From Leadbetterella byssophila DSM 17132 (lineage in GTDB: Bacteria > Bacteroidota > Bacteroidia > Cytophagales > Spirosomataceae): a stretch of DNA of 64,000 nucleotides. The translations under genes were made by a program, and so were the position numbers. The stretch is taken from NCBI RefSeq assembly GCF_000166395.1, contig NC_014655.1:496001-560000 (forward strand), written 5' to 3'. The notes under the pieces were generated by a model. The model saw nothing but the letters and a program-made list of their open reading frames with translations, did not search any database and was not told the DNA's origin. Positions 18,262-24,369 of the stretch are shown here, piece by piece; position 1 is the stretch's first letter; the number at the start of each line of letters is the position of its first letter.

Positions 18262-20718
18262 TTAGCGTTTTAATGGGATTTCTTTATTGATCTCTACTAT
18301 ATCTACTTCATCCCTCTTAGATATTCCTAAAAGGTGTTCAGAGAAGTAATCCGCCATCTTCCAGAAGAAGTATTCAGTCATGTTGCCGAAGGCATGACGC
18401 TGCCCCGGTAATAAGACAATATCAAATCTCTTATTGGCTTTAATCAGTGCGTCAGCCATGCGAATGGTGTTAGCGGGATGGACATTATTGTCAATGTCTC
18501 CTGTGGCTAGAAGTAATTTGCCTTTTAGATTCTTAGCTAGTTCTGTATTCTTCTCAATAGCGTAAGAGAAGGTAGTATCTCCTTTGGCACTTACTTTTTC
18601 CGTTACGCCGTGATGACGTTCACTCCACCATCTGTTGTAAATATTGTTTTCATGGTTACCGGCAGCTGAAACGGCTACTTTAAAGAAGTCAGGATAAACT
18701 AGCATAGCAGCAGTACTCATGAATCCACCTCCGGAATGTCCGGTAATTCCTACTTTGTTGATATCTATGTATTTATGTCTTGCTGCTAATTGTTCTACGG
18801 TAACCTTTTTGTCTTCTAAACCATAATCCCTAAGGTTGCCATATCCATACGTATGGTACCATTTGGAGCGGGCAGGGTGCCCTCCTCTGTTGCCTACCGT
18901 AATCACTATGAAGCCCATTTGTGCCAAACGATCTACACGATCCATGCTTCTACCAAAAGATTTGTTAACGGCTTCCGTTTGTGGACCTGGATATACATAT
19001 TCTATGATAGGATAGGTTTTGGTAGAGTCAAAGTCGAATGGCTTGTACATCACTCCGTATAGGTCAGTGATTCCATCTCCGGCTTTTACTTTGAAAGGTT
19101 CAGGGAACTTGTAGCCTGCGGCAAATAGAAGGCTTAGGTCTGCTTCCTCTAATTTCAGTATAAGATTTCCTTTGTTATCATATAGATCTGAGATCGGTAT
19201 GGTGTTTACTCTAGAGGAGTTATTTACAAAGTACTTGCCGCTTTCACTAGTCATGATTTGGTGATCAAAGTTGCCTTTGTTCAATAATTTAGGTTCTCCT
19301 CCTAGAAGCGACTGTGCATAGTGGTGTAGGTAATAAGGGTCTTCACCTGTCTCTTTTCCGTTAGCCGTAAAGGTGTAGGTTTGGGTTTTAGGATCATATC
19401 CTGTTACGTCTTCTGTGTTATAATCTCCTTGTGTCAATTGACGTATTAAGGTGCCGTCCTTTTGGTATAGGTAGAAATGGCCCCATCCGTCTCTTTGCGA
19501 CCAGTGTATAAACTGTGTATTATTATTGACAAAATAAGGTTTCTTGATGTCTAGATAGACATTTGACCTTTCACTAACCACGTTTCTCACTGAGCCATCT
19601 ACTCCAACGGCTACGATATCAATTCTCTTCAGGTCTCTACTGGATCTGCTGATATAGAATTCTTTTTCGTCGCCCAACCAATAATTGATATACAGTTTGC
19701 CTTTGTAGCTGCTTTTGTCTCTGTTTTTGGTATAGATGCTTACCGTTTGGTTTTTAAAAGCATTGACGTGGATCTTTTTTGAAGTAAGGGTCTCTGCATT
19801 AAACAAGTGAAGTTCTACCTCTGTGGAGTCCGTTTCTCCGGGCATTTGATACTTGTAAGTTTCTAAAGTAGGGCGTTTTCCTCCTACGTTATTGATAACC
19901 CACATGGGATTAAGGTGACGATTGTCTTTGCGGGTAAGGACGAAGTATTTTGCGTCGGGCGACCAACTTATCCATACGTTTTTCCTTTTGGATTCTTCCT
20001 TTTCATCTCCGCCGGTGGTGGTGCTGTATTGGTCTCCACCCCAGGCATAATATTGAACTCCATCTTTAGTGATCTGGTGTTCTACTATAGTGGAGTCGTT
20101 TTCATCTTTGATGGCCTTTTCGAAGTTAGCTCTATCCATCCAGTATAGGTTGTAATTCTTCGCGAAGAAGATTTTCATGGTGTCTGGAGAATAAGAGGCC
20201 CAGGTAGGTCTGGGTTTAACCTTAAGAGATTCATTGATCTCTTTTACCTGTTTAGTGAGCAAGTCATATTCTAGGTAGAATGTTTTCTTTTTGAGAGAAT
20301 CAGCTTTGTTCTTGAGTTTAGCTAGTTCTTCTTTTGATTTTATAGTGTCTTTTGTGCTTTTTACTTCGAATCGAATGCTTCTTTCGTCTTCTGTAAATTC
20401 TAGGTTTTCAATAGGTAGGTGTTGGGCGTCAAAGGGGTTCTTTACTATGCGGGTGATCTGACGGGCCAAGTCGCTATTGTCGAACAGGGGCTGTTTGGTT
20501 TTGGCATTAGGATCTACGAGGTACCATTTCTTACCTGAGGAGGTTTGGTATTCGTACCAAAATTTATCTGAATGATTGATCCAGGAAGGCCTTACTTCAG
20601 TGGAGAAGATGAGGGTCCTAAGTTTGGTAGGGGAGAATTTTGCAGCCTGTTCGTAGTTAGGTTTTTGTGCCCAAGTGAGAGCGGAACTCAGCAGGATTAG
20701 GGTTAAAGTTTTTCGCAT
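18262..20718 (-). CDS. Secreted S9 (DPP-IV-like) prolyl oligopeptidase family peptidase
   Basis: An 818-residue serine peptidase with a signal peptide (residues 1-17, ending LTWAQ). An N-terminal beta-propeller (~40-560) narrows access to the C-terminal alpha/beta-hydrolase domain. The catalytic triad is visible: S662 in GHSGGGF, D743 in GDIDNNV and H775 in PGQRHAFGN. Family S9 enzymes cut after proline or alanine in short peptides, and the Bacteroidota DPP-IV branch is periplasmic or outer-membrane linked. It is transcribed alone, and together with the M1 peptidase it suggests peptide use as nutrient. Confidence 0.93.
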   Translation of the reverse strand: MRKTLTLILLSSALTWAQKPNYEQAAKFSPTKLRTLIFSTEVRPSWINHSDKFWYEYQTSSGKKWYLVDPNAKTKQPLFDNSDLARQITRIVKNPFDAQHLPIENLEFTEDERSIRFEVKSTKDTIKSKEELAKLKNKADSLKKKTFYLEYDLLTKQVKEINESLKVKPRPTWASYSPDTMKIFFAKNYNLYWMDRANFEKAIKDENDSTIVEHQITKDGVQYYAWGGDQYSTTTGGDEKEESKRKNVWISWSPDAKYFVLTRKDNRHLNPMWVINNVGGKRPTLETYKYQMPGETDSTEVELHLFNAETLTSKKIHVNAFKNQTVSIYTKNRDKSSYKGKLYINYWLGDEKEFYISRSSRDLKRIDIVAVGVDGSVRNVVSERSNVYLDIKKPYFVNNNTQFIHWSQRDGWGHFYLYQKDGTLIRQLTQGDYNTEDVTGYDPKTQTYTFTANGKETGEDPYYLHHYAQSLLGGEPKLLNKGNFDHQIMTSESGKYFVNNSSRVNTIPISDLYDNKGNLILKLEEADLSLLFAAGYKFPEPFKVKAGDGITDLYGVMYKPFDFDSTKTYPIIEYVYPGPQTEAVNKSFGRSMDRVDRLAQMGFIVITVGNRGGHPARSKWYHTYGYGNLRDYGLEDKKVTVEQLAARHKYIDINKVGITGHSGGGFMSTAAMLVYPDFFKVAVSAAGNHENNIYNRWWSERHHGVTEKVSAKGDTTFSYAIEKNTELAKNLKGKLLLATGDIDNNVHPANTIRMADALIKANKRFDIVLLPGQRHAFGNMTEYFFWKMADYFSEHLLGISKRDEVDIVEINKEIPLKR

Positions 20719-21048
20719 GATGTTAAAAAATGTTTCGAAGCGAAAGTATAAAAAAAAGGTGTTAAGCTGTGTGTAAGCAAATGAAAGTTTTTTATAAGGA
20801 TGTGAAACTTGTTGGTAGTTTATAGTTAAAAAAGACTATAAAAAGCGGGTTGAACCGACAAATGATAGTATAAAAAAAGTAAATAATTGTATTTTACTAA
20901 TTAGTATATATATTTTTTAAGGATGTTTTTTGGGGATGCAAGCGGTACCGTTAAATAAAAATACGAATGGTAATGTTTTAGGTTTTGAATTATTGTTTTA
21001 TTTTCAAATCGGAATTATTTCGTGTTATCCTATAAAGCTAGAAAACAA
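20719..21048. other. AT-rich intergenic region
   Basis: About 330 bases between the S9 peptidase start and a possible micro-ORF. It is AT-rich with several T runs. No RNA family, strong hairpin or repeat was recognised, and it presumably holds the S9 promoter. A TACTTTCG box (minus strand, about 20743-20750) is one base off the -7 consensus. Confidence 0.4.
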
Positions 21049-21126
21049 ATGCATAAGGTTATGAAAGAAAAGGTTGGAATTATTGTGGTGTTGCTTCTCC
21101 TATTACTGGGAATTTTAGGAATGTAA
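21049..21126 (+). CDS. Possible 25-residue membrane micropeptide
   Basis: ATG at 21049 (or the second ATG at 21061) opens a 25- or 21-residue frame: a short basic start (MHKVMKEKVG) then one strongly hydrophobic stretch (IIVVLLLLLLGILG) and a stop. The length and charge would suit a single-pass inner-membrane peptide. It lies in an otherwise gene-free stretch. There is no homology evidence and such a frame can occur by chance. Confidence 0.3.
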   Translation: MHKVMKEKVGIIVVLLLLLLGILGM

Positions 21127-21197
21127 GTGACGGTCGCCGGTTGAGGTTTGGGAGCTTTAACGGGTGGTGTTAAGAGGGAGTTAGAAACTCCCTGGTA

Positions 21198-21614
21198 TTA
21201 ATTTTGGGGAAGTAATTTCTCCAGTTTATTGATCATATCTTCTTTTTCACGCAACATTCTCTCGTAGAGTTGAATTTTTTCTTCGTGAAGCTGAACTATC
21301 TTATCGATAGGATTAAAGATGGGTTGATAATTGAATAATGAGTTGCCAGTGGCGTGGTCATTATTATTTACGGTATTTGCGATTATGGTGATCGCTTTTT
21401 CTTCATCAAAATTCTTGATGGCCATATCTGGTATATTTAGGGCTTTTGAAACCTTGTAGAGCACTTCGGGTTCAAGTACGGCTTTTTGTTCCATCAATGA
21501 AACCTTTTTCTGGGTCCAGTCTTCGCCCAGTTCTTGTGCTAAGGCTTCTTGTTTAATGCCTAGCATTTCCCGAAATCTTTTAACATTTTTTCCTTCGTGT
21601 ATTTTTGGTTCCAT
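21198..21614 (-). CDS. XRE-family HTH regulator with coiled-coil tail
   Basis: About 138 residues from the preferred ATG at 21614 (a longer frame starts at a TTG at 21635). The helix-turn-helix region covers KIHEGKNVKRFREMLGIKQ and ALAQELGEDWTQKKVSLMEQK, then a linker and a charged C-terminal helix (VQLHEEKIQLYERMLREKEDMINKLEKLL) that probably forms a dimer coiled coil. It resembles small chromosomal XRE proteins of Bacteroidota. It lies near, and on the opposite strand to, the sigma-dCas12f operon. Whether it regulates that operon is not known. Confidence 0.8.
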   Translation of the reverse strand: MEPKIHEGKNVKRFREMLGIKQEALAQELGEDWTQKKVSLMEQKAVLEPEVLYKVSKALNIPDMAIKNFDEEKAITIIANTVNNNDHATGNSLFNYQPIFNPIDKIVQLHEEKIQLYERMLREKEDMINKLEKLLPQN

Positions 21615-21760
21615 GAGCATACATTTACTATTCAAACTTACTTAAAATTTTTGAGAAAATATAGAAGGATTTCGACATCTATTTTATCCCATTTTTTGAC
21701 TTTTTTATTCTCTTATTTTCTAGCGTAGAATTTTTCTTCCTATTTCATTTGCAATGGTTA

Positions 21761-21982
21761 TCAGCTTTTGATTTCTGCAAGCAGGTAGTCCAGCAATGTG
21801 CCCGGACGTTCACCTAAAGCTTTTGCAAGTAGGTATATCTCATCAGCTCTCATTTTCAAACAATCTTGTGTAGCGAATTCGCTTATGCGGTTAGGTCTAA
21901 TTCCTGTGGTTCTAGCTAAAGCAGCTTGATTTATAGATTTGGATTCCAGGTATTTTCCGAAAGGTGTCTTTTTCTTGGTCAT
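21761..21982 (-). CDS. Small XRE/Cro-type HTH protein
   Basis: A 73-residue protein consisting of almost nothing but an HTH: FGKYLESKSINQAALARTT, then GIRPNRISEFAT, then a Cro-like end LAKALGERPGTLLDYLLAE. Its start at 21982 faces the sigma-dCas12f operon, with about 70 bases between the two starts, so it is well placed to be a local repressor of that operon or of itself. The shared spacer is AT-rich and holds the palindrome ATTGCAAT. Confidence 0.8.
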   Translation of the reverse strand: MTKKKTPFGKYLESKSINQAALARTTGIRPNRISEFATQDCLKMRADEIYLLAKALGERPGTLLDYLLAEIKS

Positions 21983-22053
21983 ACTCTTATGTATTGCAAT
22001 ATAAATATATTAGAAAACGATATAAATTTTTGCTTGGTGTATTGAAAAACGTT

Positions 22054-22254
22054 ATGTTTATAGCGAAAAAAGATAACATAGTTTTTATGAGACTAGTTCT
22101 TCCTCAACCTGAATATTACAAGATAGCCCTTCTGAATTTGCTTAAGTTGTTGCAGCTTAAAGGAATACCAAAAGAAAGTATTGAAGACGTAAAGCGTGTT
22201 TACGAATTGTTGGAAATTTTAGATGCTAACATTAATGAGCAAAACATTTCTTAA
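22054..22254 (+). CDS. Small protein leading the sigma-dCas12f operon
   Basis: A 66-residue frame from the ATG at 22054; a second ATG at 22087 would give 55 residues. The frame is open further upstream, but those starts lie inside the divergent XRE gene. The sequence is mostly helical and Leu/Ile-rich (YYKIALLNLLKLLQLKGI, DVKRVYELLEIL). I recognise no domain. It ends 5 bases before the sigma gene, so it is almost surely co-transcribed and may be an accessory or regulatory part of the RNA-guided module. It could also be a leader peptide. Confidence 0.6.
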   Translation: MFIAKKDNIVFMRLVLPQPEYYKIALLNLLKLLQLKGIPKESIEDVKRVYELLEILDANINEQNIS

Positions 22255-22259
22255 GACCC

Positions 22260-23072
22260 ATGAACATTGAAAACATCAACCTCATCAAACTGAAAAACGG
22301 TAATGAAGCCGGACTGTCCTATTTCTATCGTAGATTTTTCCCCTGGTATACCTTTCGTGCATTTAGGTATATGAGGGATGATTTAGATGCGCAGTGTGCT
22401 GTACAGGAAGCGTTTTTACGTCTTTGGCTTAATCGGGCACAGGTGGATTCAGTAGAGAGTATGCATGAGTTTCTTAAGCGCCAAGTGCAAGAGGCCGCGA
22501 AAGCCTTCCATAGGAAACGAAGTAATGAGTTTAGGAAAAGTATGCTTTATTATTTTGATTATGATGACCCTGATATCCTAATAGGTCATAGGGCGGTGGA
22601 AGAGGAGGTTACAGAAGAACTTCAACCGGATGCATCAGATCAAGAGAAGCTAGATTCTATCCATCGTTTGTTGCCGCATTTAGGGAGAGAGCAGGAGTTG
22701 TTCATTCGTCTTTGTCTTCGTTTTAATTTCAATTATGAGCGTATAGCCTTCTACTTAGGGGGGATTCGGGATTATGAAGTTGCTAATAAGGTGAACAAAT
22801 GTATAGTTCAGCTGAAGACCTTAGTAGCTGATAGTAGCAAGTTAAGTAGTGCTTCGAAGATGGAAACGATAAGGGTAGATGAGCGCTTAACGCCTGAGCA
22901 AGCGGAGGTCTTAAAGCTGAGATATGAATTAGGTGCTTCCTTTGATGATATTGGTCAAGCCTTACAAATGCCTGTTTCGCGGGTAAGGGAAATCTTTATA
23001 CAAGCTTTTACTGTTTTTAAACATGGAAAAAATCATTCTTACTCGAAAAATACAGTTAGTTATTCCTTGTAA
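22260..23072 (+). CDS. Atypical ECF-like sigma factor, partner of dCas12f
   Basis: A 270-residue protein. Residues ~13-90 look like sigma region 2 (AGLSYFYRRFFPWY, DAQCAVQEAFLRLW, EFLKRQVQEAAKAFHRKR). Residues ~131-190 look like a divergent sigma4 (LLPHLGREQELFIRLCLRFNF..ERIAFYLG). Residues ~208-256 are a better sigma4 (LTPEQAEVLKLRYELGASF, DDIGQAL, PVSRVREIFIQAF). Two sigma4-like units make it longer than ordinary ECF factors (~180-200). No FecR-type anti-sigma gene follows; instead the last 50 bp overlap the dCas12f-like gene. This genetic fusion suggests the two proteins act together, with sigma recruited by the RNA-guided protein rather than by a promoter. Confidence 0.85.
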   Translation: MNIENINLIKLKNGNEAGLSYFYRRFFPWYTFRAFRYMRDDLDAQCAVQEAFLRLWLNRAQVDSVESMHEFLKRQVQEAAKAFHRKRSNEFRKSMLYYFDYDDPDILIGHRAVEEEVTEELQPDASDQEKLDSIHRLLPHLGREQELFIRLCLRFNFNYERIAFYLGGIRDYEVANKVNKCIVQLKTLVADSSKLSSASKMETIRVDERLTPEQAEVLKLRYELGASFDDIGQALQMPVSRVREIFIQAFTVFKHGKNHSYSKNTVSYSL

Positions 23073-24111
23073 GGATAGAGAAATTTTGAAATCCTATTAT
23101 GACCGTCTATATGAGTTCCAAAGGCATACATGTAAAGCTGCGAACTTGATTCATACCCATTTATTTATACAAGACAGGTGGAAAGAGATGGTATACCTGG
23201 CGGAAGACGCTAAGATATCTTTGGCGGATCATAAAAAGAAAGAAGGAGGGGTGCTGAATACTTCAAGGATGAACTCTACTTATAGGCAGTTAAGTGCACA
23301 TTTTCTGAAGGTTCTTCCTTCCAATACCATGAGTAATCTAAATCAAGCGGTATACAGGACTTATCAAGCGAATAGAGACCTGTATTGGAGAGGAGAGAAG
23401 TCATTGCCTAACTATAGGAGGGATATACCCATTCCATTTTCCAGTAGAGAGATGAGATGGGAGGAGGCAGGAGACGGAAAGAATTTCCTACTATATCTCT
23501 TTCGAATCCCCTTCAAGACCTATTTAGGTAGAGATAGATCAGAATTAAAGTCTCTTTTGAAGAAGATAGTCAAAGGTGAGATTGCTTTACGCCAGAGTGC
23601 ATTGCAGATTAAGAACAATAAGATCTATCTCCTTGCCAGTGTGGAAGTGGAGAAGGCTAAACATAGTTTGGATAAAACCCTGATAGCGGAAGTTGCCCTT
23701 TCATTAGAATATCCTTTGGTCATTAAAATTGGTAAAGATGAATTTCAAATTGGATCCAAAGAGGAATTCCTTTATAGAAGGTTATCTATCCAAGCTGCCC
23801 GGAGAAGACTTCAGCAAGCTTGCGCCTACAGATCAGGAGGGAAAGGGAAAGAAGAGAGGTATAAGTGTTTAAAGCACTATAAAGAAAAGGAGAAGAATTA
23901 CATTGAAGAGAAACTACATCTCTACAGCAGGAGGTTAATAGACTATTGTGTTAAGGCTGGTGCCGGAACCATTCTTTTGGTCAACCAATCCTATAAGGAA
24001 GAATTAGCAAAGGAAGATCCTATGCTTTTGAGGAATTGGAGTTATTATGGACTTAAGGAGAAGATTGCTTATAAGGCAAAGATGGCCGGTATACATGTGC
24101 TAGTAGAATAA
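23023..24111 (+). CDS. Nuclease-dead Cas12f/TnpB-like RNA-guided DNA-binding protein
   Basis: A 362-residue protein with the TnpB/Cas12f plan: a WED/REC-like N-terminal half with LPSNTMSNLNQAVYRTYQAN (~98-117) and the SLPNYRRDIPIPF block (~127-139), then a RuvC-like half. The nuclease is lost. By motif alignment the RuvC-I Asp falls at A225 (AEVALSLEYP against the family pattern GVDLGIKY). The RuvC-II Glu falls at V320 (TILLVNQ against TIVIEDL). The protein stops at GIHVLVE, just where active relatives continue with the CxxC zinc ribbon and RuvC-III Asp. The bridge helix (RRLSIQAARRRLQQA) and the post-RuvC-II helix (NWSYYGLKEKIAYKAKMAGI) remain. It overlaps the sigma gene by 50 bp and is followed by a folded RNA-like region and susCD. 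No TnpA or transposon ends are present. Confidence 0.88.
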   Translation: MEKIILTRKIQLVIPCKDREILKSYYDRLYEFQRHTCKAANLIHTHLFIQDRWKEMVYLAEDAKISLADHKKKEGGVLNTSRMNSTYRQLSAHFLKVLPSNTMSNLNQAVYRTYQANRDLYWRGEKSLPNYRRDIPIPFSSREMRWEEAGDGKNFLLYLFRIPFKTYLGRDRSELKSLLKKIVKGEIALRQSALQIKNNKIYLLASVEVEKAKHSLDKTLIAEVALSLEYPLVIKIGKDEFQIGSKEEFLYRRLSIQAARRRLQQACAYRSGGKGKEERYKCLKHYKEKEKNYIEEKLHLYSRRLIDYCVKAGAGTILLVNQSYKEELAKEDPMLLRNWSYYGLKEKIAYKAKMAGIHVLVE

Positions 24112-24117
24112 AAAGAT

Positions 24118-24223
24118 TTTTTTAGGGGCTGTCCGCACAGCCTTAGGTTGGGGCTATTCGCACTCAATAAGTGAAAGCATGCGGTTAAGGCGTGAGAAAC
24201 CTACATCTAAGCTTGTAATTCCA
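24118..24223 (+). ncRNA. Probable guide RNA of the dCas12f-sigma system (scaffold plus guide)
   Basis: The segment begins about 7 bases after the dCas12f-like stop and codes for no credible protein. It can fold: GGCTGT/ACAGCC (24127-24132 with 24137-24142, loop CCGC, extended by two G-U pairs); CACT/AGTG (24161-24164 with 24170-24173) inside GCT/AGC (24153-24155 with 24176-24178); and a long-range TAGGTT/AACCTA pairing (24144-24149 with 24198-24203), as expected for a TnpB/Cas12f-type RNA whose 3' end closes on its scaffold. The guide would then start around 24204. Boundaries are inferred; no known family alignment was possible. Confidence 0.6.
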
Positions 24224-24250
24224 GTTTTTGTGGCGTTTAACTGGACTTTT
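24220..24250 (+). terminator. Possible terminator hairpin of the guide RNA
   Basis: TCCAGTT (24220-24226) pairs with AACTGGA (24239-24245) around a 12-base loop, followed by CTTTT. It would end a transcript carrying the guide RNA before the susC upstream region. It is weak as a terminator, with a long loop and only four T. Confidence 0.4.
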
Positions 24251-24369
24251 GGGATTATTTCGGGGATTTATTTTCTTTTTCAAATGAATTTTCATTTTCC
24301 ATTTGCGCTGATAAAAGTACACGTCTACATTTGAAACTATAGTTAACCTATAGAATAAATATATTAAAT
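24251..24369 (+). promoter_or_regulatory. susC upstream region, candidate RNA-guided target
   Basis: No TAnnTTTG -7 box is present at a proper distance upstream of susC, although a TTTG occurs at 24330-24333. A CTATAG-TTAAC-CTATAG element lies at 24337-24353. The bases from G24323 onward share CTACAT with the presumed guide start (24201-24206), and 13 of 23 positions agree over 24324-24346 against 24200-24222. That is a weak match that chance could give, so the target assignment is only a lead. Confidence 0.35.

Noticed and set aside
20150-20165. A nine-base match to the presumed guide (TTGTAATTC) inside the S9 peptidase gene, and another (TACATCTAA) near 30866.
   Set aside because: Both lie inside coding sequence, are too short to be meaningful in 64 kb and have no promoter context.
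23023-24111. The Cas12f-like gene as an active transposon tnpB (IS200/IS605 or IS607).
   Set aside because: No TnpA or serine recombinase, no transposon end hairpins, lost catalytic residues and a fixed overlap with a sigma gene all speak for a domesticated, non-mobile role.
24200-24346. A firm claim that the guide targets the susC upstream region.
   Set aside because: Only six contiguous bases and 13 of 23 overall agree; testing many offsets by eye would give this by chance fairly often.
24118-24369. A CRISPR array next to the Cas12f-like gene.
   Set aside because: No direct repeat occurs more than once with spacers between; only single RNA-like structures are present.
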